DNA of 64,000 bases, taken from positions 124,001 to 188,000 of the forward strand of contig NZ_SPQK01000006.1 in the NCBI RefSeq assembly GCF_004570875.1, read 5' to 3'. The translations under genes and the position numbers were made by a program. Source of the DNA: Blastococcus sp. CT_GayMR16 (lineage in GTDB: Bacteria > Actinomycetota > Actinomycetes > Mycobacteriales > Geodermatophilaceae). Positions 50,618 to 58,543 of this stretch are shown piece by piece; positions within the stretch are counted from its first letter, which is position 1; each line of letters starts with the position of its first letter. Under the pieces are notes generated by a model. It saw only the letters and a list, made by a program, of their open reading frames with translations, did not search any database and was not told where the DNA came from.

Positions 50618-52098
50618 GAGAGCCAGCCGACCAGCTTGGTCTCGGTGTACTGCTCGAAGCCCTCGATGCCGTTCTGGCGGCCGATCCCGCTGGTCTTGTA
50701 GCCGCCGTAGGGGGCGTCGGCGCCGTACCAGATGCCGCCGTTGACGGAGATGGACCCGGTGCGGATGCGGTCGGCGATGGCCATGCCGCGCTCCAGGGAG
50801 CCGGAGAAGACCCCGCCGGAGAGTCCGTACTGGCTGTCGTTGGCGATCCGGATCGCGTCCTCGTCGTCGTCGTAGGGGATGACGGCGAGGACGGGGCCGA
50901 AGACCTCCTCCTGGGCGATGGCCATCGAGTTGTCGACGTCCACGAACAGCGTGGGCTCGATGAACCAGCCCTTCGGCTGGTTCGCCGGGCGGCCGCCACC
51001 GACGACCAGCCGGGCGCCCTGTTCCACGGCGCGGTCGATGTGTCCCTGGACGCGGTCCCGCTGCAGGGCGCTGACCTGCGGCCCCTGGATGTTGCTCATG
51101 TCCTTCGGGTCGCCGTAGGGGATGTTCTGCATGACGGCGGTGAGGATGGCGACGCCCTCGTCGTAGCGGCTGCGGGGGAGCAGCACGCGGGTCTGCAGCG
51201 CGCAGCCCTGCCCGGCGTGCATGCACGCGGCGGCGGCCGAGGGGAGGACGGCGGCGAGGTCCGCGTCGTCGCAGACGATCATCGCCGACTTGCCGCCGAG
51301 CTCCAGGAACACCTTCTTGAGCGTCGCCGCGCCCTTCTCCATGATCCGCTTGCCGGTGGCGGTGGAGCCGGTGAAGGAGATCAGGTCGACGCGGGGGTCG
51401 AGCGTGAGCTCCTCGCCGACCAGGTGGTCAGAGGAGGTCACGACGTTGACCACGCCGGCCGGGATGTCGGTCCGCTCGGCGATGAGCCGGCCGAGGCGGG
51501 TGGCGTTCCACGGGGTGTCGGGGGCGGGCTTGATGATCACGGTGTTGCCGGTGGCCAGGATCGGGCCGAGCTTGTTGACCGTCACCTCGAAGGGGAAGTT
51601 CCAGGGGACGATCGCCCCGATCACCCCGAGGGCTTCCTTGCGGACGGCGCGGTGCGAGGTCAGCCCGGCCAGGTCGTTGTCGGGGAGCCGGCGCTCCCAG
51701 GGGTACTCCTCGATCATCTTCGCCGGCCAGCGGAAGGCATCCGCGAGCGGCCAGTCCAGCTGGGCGGAGTAGGTCACCGCCACCGGCGTGCCGACCTCGT
51801 CGACCAGCTCGGCGCGGAACTGGTCGACCTCGGACTCGATCGCCTCCTGGAGCTGCTCGAGGCAGTGCTTGCGGAAGGTGTGGTTGGTCGACCAGTCGGT
51901 CTCGTCGAAGGCGCGTCGGGCCGCGGCGATGGCCCGGCGCATGTCCTCCTTGGTGCCGTCGGCGACCTGGCCGAGCACCTCCTCGGTGGCCGGGTTGACG
52001 TTGTCGAACTCGGCTCCGTTCGAGGCGCCGACGAGCTCGCCGTCGATGAGCATGCGCTTCTCGGGGGTGTAGCCGGCCAGGGCGGGGATCTCGGTCAT
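50614..52098 (-). CDS. Aldehyde dehydrogenase (paralogue 2)
   Basis: The 494-residue enzyme has Asn167 (VPWNFPFE), Lys190, Glu266 (LELGGKS) and catalytic Cys299 (AGQGCALQTR). It is colinear with the enzyme at 45305 and shares long identical stretches such as ERTDIPAGVVNVVTSSDHL, so one is a duplicate of the other. It lies downstream of an alpha/beta hydrolase on the same strand. Its role is again aldehyde-to-acid oxidation, perhaps on a later or shorter intermediate. Confidence 0.93.
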   Translation of the reverse strand: MTEIPALAGYTPEKRMLIDGELVGASNGAEFDNVNPATEEVLGQVADGTKEDMRRAIAAARRAFDETDWSTNHTFRKHCLEQLQEAIESEVDQFRAELVDEVGTPVAVTYSAQLDWPLADAFRWPAKMIEEYPWERRLPDNDLAGLTSHRAVRKEALGVIGAIVPWNFPFEVTVNKLGPILATGNTVIIKPAPDTPWNATRLGRLIAERTDIPAGVVNVVTSSDHLVGEELTLDPRVDLISFTGSTATGKRIMEKGAATLKKVFLELGGKSAMIVCDDADLAAVLPSAAAACMHAGQGCALQTRVLLPRSRYDEGVAILTAVMQNIPYGDPKDMSNIQGPQVSALQRDRVQGHIDRAVEQGARLVVGGGRPANQPKGWFIEPTLFVDVDNSMAIAQEEVFGPVLAVIPYDDDEDAIRIANDSQYGLSGGVFSGSLERGMAIADRIRTGSISVNGGIWYGADAPYGGYKTSGIGRQNGIEGFEQYTETKLVGWLS

Positions 52099-52138
52099 GA
52101 GGTCGGTCCTTCTTCGTTGATGGACGGGAGGGAAGAGG

Positions 52139-53002
52139 TCAGCGGGGGAGTGCGTCGAGGAAGCCGAGCACCTCGCGGGTGAAGACGTCGTTGTCGTCGC
52201 CGGCCACCATGTGCCCGGTGCCGCGGACGTCGACGAAGCGCGAGCCGGGCACGAGTTCGAGGAGCTCGGCGGCGCCCTCGGGGCTGACGACGTCGGACTG
52301 CTGCCCGCGCACCAGGAGGGTCGGGATGGTCAGCGACCGGGCGGCGTCCTTCAGCCGCTCGTAGCTCAGCACGCCGCGGGTCTCGTCGTCGTCGCCACCG
52401 TCGTCGCGCCGCATGAGCGCCGGGTCCCAGTGCCAGTGCCAGCGGCCGTCGTCCCGCAGCCGGACGTTGCGCTTCAGCCCCTCGAGACTGGCCGAGCGCT
52501 CCCGGTGCGGGTTGTAGGCGGACACGGCGTCGGCGACCTCCTCGAGGGTCGCGAACCCGTCCGGATTGGCCGTCATGAAGTCCTTGACCCGTGCGGCGCC
52601 GACCGGCTCGATGCGCGGGGCGACGTCGACGAGGACCAGCCCGCGAGCCTTCAGGTGCCCCTCGCCGGCCGCCACGAGCGACGTCACCCCGCCCATCGAC
52701 GCGCCGATGAGGACCGGCGGCTGGTCGAGTGCGGCGGTCACCGCGACCAGGTCGCCGATCAGGGCGTCCATGGAGTAGTTGCGGTCGGGCGCCCAGGAGC
52801 TGTCGCCGTGGCCGCGCGTGTCCAGCGTGACCGACGTCCAGCCCTGCGTCGACAGGGTGCGGGCGGCGTTCTTCCACGAGTGCCGGGTCTGGCCACCGCC
52901 GTGGGTGAGCAGCGCCGTCCCGCGGGGGTCCTCGGCGGCGAACACGTCCGCGGCCAGCTCCACACCGTCCGCGTCGAACCGCCGCTGCACCGGATCTGCC
53001 AC
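52139..53002 (-). CDS. Alpha/beta-fold hydrolase
   Basis: The 287-residue protein has LLTHGGGQTRHSW as the oxyanion loop, GASMGG with the nucleophile Ser and GTGHMVAGD with the catalytic His. PRIEPVGAARVKDFM in the cap region resembles esterase/lactonase-type members. It could open a lactone or ester made by the oxidative enzymes. The GTG start at 53002 lacks a strong ribosome site. It is upstream of the aldehyde dehydrogenase by 40 bp and probably co-transcribed. Confidence 0.87.
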   Translation of the reverse strand: MADPVQRRFDADGVELAADVFAAEDPRGTALLTHGGGQTRHSWKNAARTLSTQGWTSVTLDTRGHGDSSWAPDRNYSMDALIGDLVAVTAALDQPPVLIGASMGGVTSLVAAGEGHLKARGLVLVDVAPRIEPVGAARVKDFMTANPDGFATLEEVADAVSAYNPHRERSASLEGLKRNVRLRDDGRWHWHWDPALMRRDDGGDDDETRGVLSYERLKDAARSLTIPTLLVRGQQSDVVSPEGAAELLELVPGSRFVDVRGTGHMVAGDDNDVFTREVLGFLDALPR

Positions 53003-53114
53003 AGCTCACTGCTCCCGTCCAGCCGCCGGCACGATGCGGCTCAGAGCCGCCCGTGCCGGGGAACGCCGCTGCGACGTCGGCCGCAGGGCCGTGCGAAGGT
53101 GCTTATCGAGACCC

Positions 53115-53144
53115 TTGCAGTAGACCACGCCACACGCGTATGAC
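53115..53144 (+). promoter_or_regulatory. Possible promoter of the SDR at 53196
   Basis: TTGCAG (53115-53120) and TATGAC (53139-53144) are 18 bp apart, 51 bp before the ATG. Confidence 0.4.
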
Positions 53145-53195
53145 CGAGTCCGGATCCCGCAGGCACCGATGCCTCGTCGGTAGACAGGAGCACCC

Positions 53196-53963
53196 ATGTC
53201 CCGCTGGCAGGACAAGGTCGTCCTCATCACCGGAGGCGGGGCGGGCATCGGCCGCCACTACGCCCACCGCTGGGCCGCAGAGGGCGCGTCCCTCGTCATC
53301 GCCGATCTCGACCCGGCGGCCCATGGCCGGGTCGTCGAGGAGCTCGAGGGCCTCGGGGCGCAGGCACTCGGGGTCACGATGGACGTCTCCGACGCGGCGG
53401 CAGTCGAGGCGGCGGTGGGGGGCGCGGTCGACCGGTTCGGCGGGATCGACGTCCTCGTCAACAACGCGGGCATCCACCTGCAGCACGCGCAGCTGCCGTT
53501 CACCGTCGAGGCCGTGCCGAAGTGGCGGCAGGTCCTCGAGGTCAACGTCCTCGGGGTGCTGACCTGCTCGGCAGCCGCGCGCACCGCCATGGCCGGACGG
53601 GACGGTGCGGCGATCGTCAACCACTCGTCGATGGCCGCCTACCTCGGCGGCGGGGCGTACTCGGTGTCCAAGCTGGCGCTGAACTCGCTCACCGTGGGCC
53701 TGGCGGAGGCATTCGCCGAGGACGGGATCCGGGTCAACGGCATCGCGCCGGGGCTGGTCGACTCCGAGTCGGCGGTCGAGTGGATGAACGACCCCGAGCG
53801 GGCCGGCATCCAGCAGACGCTGGTGGCCGGGCAGATGATCAAGCGCCCCGGGCGGATGACCGACCTGGCCGACGTGGCCCTCTGGCTGTGCTCGCCGGAG
53901 GCGAGTTTCGTGACCGGTCAGACGATCCTCGTGGACGGCGGCTTCACGAAGAAGCCGTACTGA
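53196..53963 (+). CDS. SDR-family oxidoreductase
   Basis: The 255-residue Rossmann protein has LITGGGAGIGRHYAHRWAAE, NNAG at 89-92 and catalytic Ser144/145, Tyr155 and Lys159 (AYSVSKLA). It ends with TGQTILVDGGFTKKPY. It is a classical SDR, probably an alcohol or hydroxyacyl dehydrogenase. It stands alone between a divergent hydrolase and a convergent GntR regulator, whose stop is 13 bp away. AGGAGC precedes the ATG. Confidence 0.88.
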   Translation: MSRWQDKVVLITGGGAGIGRHYAHRWAAEGASLVIADLDPAAHGRVVEELEGLGAQALGVTMDVSDAAAVEAAVGGAVDRFGGIDVLVNNAGIHLQHAQLPFTVEAVPKWRQVLEVNVLGVLTCSAAARTAMAGRDGAAIVNHSSMAAYLGGGAYSVSKLALNSLTVGLAEAFAEDGIRVNGIAPGLVDSESAVEWMNDPERAGIQQTLVAGQMIKRPGRMTDLADVALWLCSPEASFVTGQTILVDGGFTKKPY

Positions 53964-53976
53964 TCCCTGGGTTGGC

Positions 53977-54843
53977 TCAGGCGGTCTCCTCCCGGCTGCG
54001 GCCCGCGGGGAACGACAGGCGCCGGAATCCCGCGGTCGCATCCGGTGAGGTCGCGTCGATCAGCCGGTCACCGAGCCCCGCCAGGATCAGCTCCTGGCGG
54101 CCCTCCCCGTGCCGTCGGGCGAGGTCCTCCGCGGCTGCGGCGTCGCCGGCCCCGATGGCCCGTGCCATCCGGCGGTGCTCGTCCAGCAGGTGCTCCCGGC
54201 CGGCGACATCGGGGTACCGCCCGGTCTGCCACGTCTCGCTCGCCCAGGTCTCCTCCTGCGTCGTCCAGACGGCGACCAGGCTGCGGACCAGCAGGCGGAC
54301 GGCGGTGTTCGGTGTGCTGTCGACGACCAGGTCGTGGAACTCCCGGCCGAGCCGCGTGAACTCCGGGCCGTCGTCCAGCGCGTCGGCGGTGCGGGCCAGG
54401 TTGTCCTGCAGGGCCGGGAGCAGCGCCTGGTGACGGTCGGGACGGGTCGCGCAGGCCGCGGCGCAGACCGGTTCGAAGAACAGCAGCGCCTCGGCCAGCT
54501 CCCGCAGATGGGTGCGCTCGCCCTGCAGCGTGAGACCGATCGCGTGGGCGACGGAGGCCCCGTCGGGGCGGTGCACCTCGGCACCTCCCACCTTGCCGCG
54601 GCGGACGGTGATGAGCCCCTCGACCTCCAGGATCCGCAGGGCCTCCCGGACCGACGGCGCGCCGACCCCGAACGTCGCCATCAGCGACTCCTGCGTCGGC
54701 AGCGTCCCGACCCCGGCACCGAGGATGCGCTCGCGCAGCTGGGCGGCGACCGTCTCGGCGACGCGGTCCGACCGTGGACGGCGAGGGCCCCCGGGATCGC
54801 CGGCTGTGTCCCCGGATGTCTCCCCGGTCCTGTCCCCGCTCAC
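53977..54843 (-). CDS. GntR-family regulator with FCD domain (FadR type)
   Basis: The 288-residue protein has an N-terminal winged helix (TLPTQESLMATFGVGAPSVREALRILEVEGLI) at about residues 47-78. A helical FCD ligand domain follows, including EFHDLVVDST and LLDEHRRMARAIGAGD, where metal-binding His residues are expected. Such regulators sense acids or acyl-CoA. It is divergent from a zinc alcohol dehydrogenase with the shared palindrome between them, so it is the only non-TetR candidate for that site. The first 25 residues are disordered and Gly-rich. It starts with GTG. Confidence 0.87.
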   Translation of the reverse strand: MSGDRTGETSGDTAGDPGGPRRPRSDRVAETVAAQLRERILGAGVGTLPTQESLMATFGVGAPSVREALRILEVEGLITVRRGKVGGAEVHRPDGASVAHAIGLTLQGERTHLRELAEALLFFEPVCAAACATRPDRHQALLPALQDNLARTADALDDGPEFTRLGREFHDLVVDSTPNTAVRLLVRSLVAVWTTQEETWASETWQTGRYPDVAGREHLLDEHRRMARAIGAGDAAAAEDLARRHGEGRQELILAGLGDRLIDATSPDATAGFRRLSFPAGRSREETA

Positions 54844-54924
54844 CGGCTCCAGGATGACAGGTCGGCGTCCGCCCGGCCTGTGGATCGGGCCGCCGTTGAC
54901 ACCGCTCGGCGGTGTAGCGGAGTA

Positions 54925-54943
54925 TCCGGTAAGCCTTACGACG
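54925..54943. promoter_or_regulatory. Operator candidate, shared palindrome site 7
   Basis: TCCGGTAAG-C-CTTACGACG has a perfect core GTAAG-C-CTTAC and weaker flanks. It lies between the divergent GntR regulator and alcohol dehydrogenase genes. Confidence 0.5.
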
Positions 54944-55015
54944 ACGCCCGCCGCGGCCTCGTCCTCGTGTGCCGTCCCCTCTCCGGTCGGTCACCTCCTG
55001 CGCCGAGAGGTCCCC

Positions 55016-56068
55016 ATGCCCACGACAGTCCCCGCCCTCGTCGCCCCCGCTCCCGGTGCGAAGTTCGAGCGCTCCAGCATCGCGCGCCGCGACGTCGGGG
55101 AGCACGACGTGCTGATCGACATCGCCTACGCCGGCATCTGCCACTCCGACATCCACCAGATCCGGGAGGAGTGGGGCGCCTCGATCTTCCCGATGGTGCC
55201 CGGCCACGAGATCGCCGGCGTCGTGAGCGCCGTCGGCCCCGGAGTCACCCGGTACGCCGTCGGTGACCGGGTCGGCGTCGGCTGCTTCGTCGACTCGTGC
55301 CGCGAGTGCGAGCACTGCCTCTCCGGCGACGACCAGTACTGCCTCAAGGGCAACGTCGCGACGTACAACGGCAAGGACTACTCCGGCGAGGTGACCTACG
55401 GCGGCTACTCCACCGCGGTGGTCGTCGACGAGAACTACGTCCTGGGGATCCCCGAGGGCATCGCGCTCGACGAGGCGGCGCCGCTGCTGTGCGCGGGCAT
55501 CACCACGTGGTCGCCGCTGAAGCACTGGAACGCCGGGCCCGGCATGAAGGTCGCCGTCGTCGGCATGGGCGGGCTCGGGCACATGGCGGTCAAGCTCGCC
55601 GCCGCCCTGGGGGCAGAGGTGACCGTGCTCAGCCAGACGCTGTCGAAGGAGGAGGACGGTCGCCGGTTCGGCGCCGCGCACTACGTCGCGACCAGCGACC
55701 GGGCCGCCTTCAAGGAGCTCAGGGGCACGTTCGACCTGATCATCAACACGGTCTCTGCCGACATCAAGGTGAACGCGTTCCTCGGCCTGCTGCGCCTCGA
55801 CGGGACGTTGGTCTTCGTCGGGGCTCCGGAGAACGCCCAGTCGTTCAACGTGTTCTCGCTGCTCGGCGGACGCCGCAGCCTGGCCGGTTCCGCCATCGGC
55901 TCGATCCGCGAGACGCAGGAGATGCTCGACTTCTGCGCCGAGCACGGGATCGGCGCCGAGGTCGAGACCATCTCGGCCGACCAGGTGGACGCCGCCTACG
56001 ACCGCGTGGTCGACAGCCAGGTGCGCTACCGGTTCGTCATCGACACCGCCACGATCCCCGCACCCTGA
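55016..56068 (+). CDS. Zinc-dependent alcohol dehydrogenase (cinnamyl alcohol dehydrogenase-like)
   Basis: The 350-residue medium-chain dehydrogenase has the catalytic zinc ligands Cys42 (GICHSDIH) and His64-Glu65 (VPGHEIAG), the structural zinc set Cys95, 98, 101 and 109 (DSCRECEHCLSGDDQYC) and the NADP fold VVGMGGLGHMAVKLA. This layout is typical of the cinnamyl-alcohol/YahK group that uses NADP(H). It interconverts a primary alcohol and an aldehyde. GAGAGGTCCCC precedes the ATG. The crotonase gene follows after 14 bp. Confidence 0.92.
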   Translation: MPTTVPALVAPAPGAKFERSSIARRDVGEHDVLIDIAYAGICHSDIHQIREEWGASIFPMVPGHEIAGVVSAVGPGVTRYAVGDRVGVGCFVDSCRECEHCLSGDDQYCLKGNVATYNGKDYSGEVTYGGYSTAVVVDENYVLGIPEGIALDEAAPLLCAGITTWSPLKHWNAGPGMKVAVVGMGGLGHMAVKLAAALGAEVTVLSQTLSKEEDGRRFGAAHYVATSDRAAFKELRGTFDLIINTVSADIKVNAFLGLLRLDGTLVFVGAPENAQSFNVFSLLGGRRSLAGSAIGSIRETQEMLDFCAEHGIGAEVETISADQVDAAYDRVVDSQVRYRFVIDTATIPAP

Positions 56069-56082
56069 CGGCGGGGGCTCTC

Positions 56083-56808
56083 GTGGCCGACGTCGAGGTA
56101 CGCCGGGACGGCGCGGTCGCGACCGTCACGTTCAACCGGCCCGACCGGCTCAACGCGATGACCGGGGAGTCCTTCGACCTGCTCCGCGCGGAACTCGAGG
56201 TGCTGGCCGCGGACGACGCGGTGCGGGCCGTCGTCCTCACCGGCGCCGGGCGCGGGTTCTGCGCCGGTGGTGACCTGTCCACGCTGGCGGGGAGCAACGA
56301 ACCGGGCGACGCCGCGGACCTCGAGGCGACCATGGCGCGGCTGACCCGCAACGCGACCCTGCTGCGGGAGATGCCGAAGCCCACCATCGCGGCGATCAAC
56401 GGCCCGTGCGCGGGGGCGGGCCTGTCCCTGGCCTGCGCGTGCGACCTCCGCTACGCGGCCGAGGGTGCCGTCTTCAAGTCGGCGTTCCTCTCCGCCGGTG
56501 TGCCCGGCGACTACGGCGGCACCTGGACGCTGCCCCGGGTCGTCGGGCCGGCGATGGCCCGGCAGCTGTACCTCGCCGACGAGCGGATCGACGCGGCGAC
56601 CGCCCTGCGCATCGGGCTGGTCGGCGCGGTGGTGCCGGCCGAGGCACTGCTGCCGGCTGTGGCCGTGCTGGCCGAGCGGCTGGCCGCGGCGCCGGCGCAC
56701 GTGGTCCGGGCGATGAAGGCGAACTTCAACGACGCCGACGACCTGGACCTGCCGGCGCACCTGGTGCGGGAGAGCGCGCGCTTCGTCGAGGCCCGCCTGA
56801 CCCGCTGA
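56083..56808 (+). CDS. Enoyl-CoA hydratase/isomerase family (PaaG-like)
   Basis: The 241-residue crotonase has RGFCAGGDLSTL for the oxyanion hole and GPCAGAGLSLACACDLRYAA. The classical Glu pair is absent; GVPGDYGGTW with an Asp resembles isomerases of the PaaG type, so an isomerase or ring-opening role is more likely than simple hydration. The GTG at 56083 follows GGGGG, 14 bp after the alcohol dehydrogenase stop, so they share an operon. Confidence 0.85.
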   Translation: MADVEVRRDGAVATVTFNRPDRLNAMTGESFDLLRAELEVLAADDAVRAVVLTGAGRGFCAGGDLSTLAGSNEPGDAADLEATMARLTRNATLLREMPKPTIAAINGPCAGAGLSLACACDLRYAAEGAVFKSAFLSAGVPGDYGGTWTLPRVVGPAMARQLYLADERIDAATALRIGLVGAVVPAEALLPAVAVLAERLAAAPAHVVRAMKANFNDADDLDLPAHLVRESARFVEARLTR

Positions 56809-56814
56809 CAGGGC

Positions 56815-57453
56815 TCAGCGCACCCTGCCGAGCCCGGCCATCAGGTGGTCGATCGCCGTCACGGCCCGATCTCGTGCGGCCGCGGGGTCAGCGGCGTTCG
56901 CGATGAAGAGGGCGGCCTCGTCGATGGCGGCCAGCAGGACGTGCGCCAGGACGTCGACGGGCTGGTCGGGCAGCTGGCCACTGTCCACCGCGCGTGCGAG
57001 CAGCCGGTGGATCGCCCCCAGTCCGTAGCGCTCCTCGAGCGCCCGCCACTCCGCCCAGCCGAGCACCGCCGGGCCGTCGATGAGCAGGACCCGCTGGACC
57101 TCCGGCGTCAGGGAGGCGTCGAGGAACCCCAGCAGCCCGGTGCGCAGTTGACCCAGCGGATCCTCGGCGCCGCCGGCGCTCGTTCCGGCGGAGGTGAGCA
57201 GGTCGTCCTCCACCTGCTCGAACACCGCCAGGAACAGCGCCTTCTTGTCCGCGAAGTGGTGGTAGAGCGCCCCTCGCGTTCCGACACCCGCTGCGCTGAC
57301 GATCTCCTCGGTGCTGGTCGCGAAGTAGCCCTTCTCCACGAACAGCCGACGTGCCGCCGCGATCAGTGCCGTGCGCGTCTCCTCAGCGCGGCCGGCGACC
57401 GCGGCCGAGCGGAGCGGCAACGCGGAGCCCGTCGTCCGTTGCCCCTTCTCCAT
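56815..57453 (-). CDS. TetR-family regulator
   Basis: The 212-residue protein has ETRTALIAAARRLF and STEEIVSAAGVGTRGALYHHF, a clear TetR DNA-binding domain. A perfect 23-bp palindrome lies 14 bp before the ATG at 57453. The alternative GTG at 57471 would lie inside that palindrome, which is why I chose the ATG. It is divergent from the epoxide-hydrolase-like gene and most likely represses both genes. Confidence 0.88.
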   Translation of the reverse strand: MEKGQRTTGSALPLRSAAVAGRAEETRTALIAAARRLFVEKGYFATSTEEIVSAAGVGTRGALYHHFADKKALFLAVFEQVEDDLLTSAGTSAGGAEDPLGQLRTGLLGFLDASLTPEVQRVLLIDGPAVLGWAEWRALEERYGLGAIHRLLARAVDSGQLPDQPVDVLAHVLLAAIDEAALFIANAADPAAARDRAVTAIDHLMAGLGRVR

Positions 57454-57466
57454 GCCGTGAGTATGT

Positions 57467-57489
57467 TCCACATACAGCCTGTATGTGGA
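57467..57489. promoter_or_regulatory. Perfect 23-bp palindromic operator
   Basis: TCCACATACAG and CTGTATGTGGA are perfect inverted 11-bp arms around a central C, between the divergent TetR and epoxide-hydrolase-like genes. TetR operators are typically palindromes of 15-23 bp placed like this. It overlaps the likely promoters of both genes. Confidence 0.85.
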
Positions 57490-57510
57490 CCTCTCGAGGG
57501 GGAGACCGGA

Positions 57511-57918
57511 ATGAGTGACTCAGCGAACGTCGTCCGTCAGTTCTGCGACCTGATGGTCACGCGGGACGCCTCGGCGCTGCGGGCGTTCCTCGCGGACGAC
57601 GCCATCTACCAGAACGCGGGGATGCCGGCCTCGGTCGGAGCGGCGGCGATCGTGGAGAACCTGGCGGGCCAGTTCGGGGCCTTTCCGGACTCCTACGAGT
57701 ACAAGACCATCAACCTGGCCGCCGACGGCGATGTCGTGCTCACCGAGCGGCTCGACATGATCGCCACGCCGACGGGGGTGCAGGGTGTGCCGGTGATGGG
57801 CACCTTCGTCGTGCGCGACGGGAAGATCGTCCGCTGGACCGACTACTGGGACACCAGCCTGCCCGGCAAGATGATGACCGGGGAGGACGTCAGCGCGCTC
57901 GTTCCGGCGAGCTACTGA
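57511..57918 (+). CDS. Limonene-1,2-epoxide hydrolase-like protein
   Basis: The 135-residue protein has the small cone fold of the limonene-epoxide hydrolase/SnoaL group. Residues Tyr33-Asn35 (AIYQN), Arg80-Asp82 (TERLDM) and Asp111 (WTDYWD) match in order and spacing the known active site of limonene epoxide hydrolase (Tyr53, Asn55, Arg99, Asp101, Asp132). It would hydrate an epoxide without metal. This supports a terpenoid or steroid-like substrate for the region. GAGGGGGAGA precedes the ATG. Confidence 0.85.
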   Translation: MSDSANVVRQFCDLMVTRDASALRAFLADDAIYQNAGMPASVGAAAIVENLAGQFGAFPDSYEYKTINLAADGDVVLTERLDMIATPTGVQGVPVMGTFVVRDGKIVRWTDYWDTSLPGKMMTGEDVSALVPASY

Positions 57919-57934
57919 CGGTCGGCCGCCGCAC

Positions 57935-58543
57935 TCAGCGCCAGGCGAACACCGGCTGCTCGAGGTGGGCGACGCGGGTGTCGCGGCCGCGACAGGCCAC
58001 CTGGCAGAACTGGTAGAGGATCGCGGCGGTCGGCGCGTGCACGTGCCCGCCGAGGAACGGGAGCTGGATCACCGGTGCCTCGGACTCGGGGATGCGGACG
58101 AACCGCGGCTCGACGTCGAGGTCGGTCAGCGGTACGTGGTGCACCGCGGCGACCTCGTCCTCCGCGGGGGCTAGCTCGCCGGTGACGCCGGCCCAGCAGA
58201 CCACCGGAGTCATGACGTACCCCGACCGCGTCACGTAGTCGTCGAGCAGTCCGAGGACGGCGGCGTCGTCGAGCCGCAGCCCGACCTCCTCGTCGAGCTC
58301 GCGCAGCGCACCCTCGACCGCAGTCTCGCCCGGGTCGAGCCGGCCGCCGGGCAGCGCCCACTGACCGGCGTGGGCGCGCAGCCGGGCGGCCCGGCGGGTG
58401 ACGAGCAGCGACAGCGTGCCGCCGTCCCCGGTGATGCTGACCGCGACCGCCGCCTGCTTCAGGTCCGGCCGGTCCGCAGCGTGTCGGGGGAAGCGTGCGA
58501 TGCGGTCGGCGACGGTCGCCCGGTCGATCAGTCCTCCGCCCAC
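57935..58543 (-). CDS. NUDIX hydrolase (CoA pyrophosphatase-like)
   Basis: The 202-residue protein has the NUDIX box GGRLDPGETAVEGALRELDE-EVG and, just before it, VTRRAARLRAHAGQWALP, the pattern of NudL-type CoA pyrophosphatases. It probably cleaves CoA or acyl-CoA derivatives or a nucleotide. The GTG at 58543 overlaps the upstream SDR stop by 16 bp; it is the only start giving the full domain. Confidence 0.83.
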   Translation of the reverse strand: MGGGLIDRATVADRIARFPRHAADRPDLKQAAVAVSITGDGGTLSLLVTRRAARLRAHAGQWALPGGRLDPGETAVEGALRELDEEVGLRLDDAAVLGLLDDYVTRSGYVMTPVVCWAGVTGELAPAEDEVAAVHHVPLTDLDVEPRFVRIPESEAPVIQLPFLGGHVHAPTAAILYQFCQVACRGRDTRVAHLEQPVFAWR

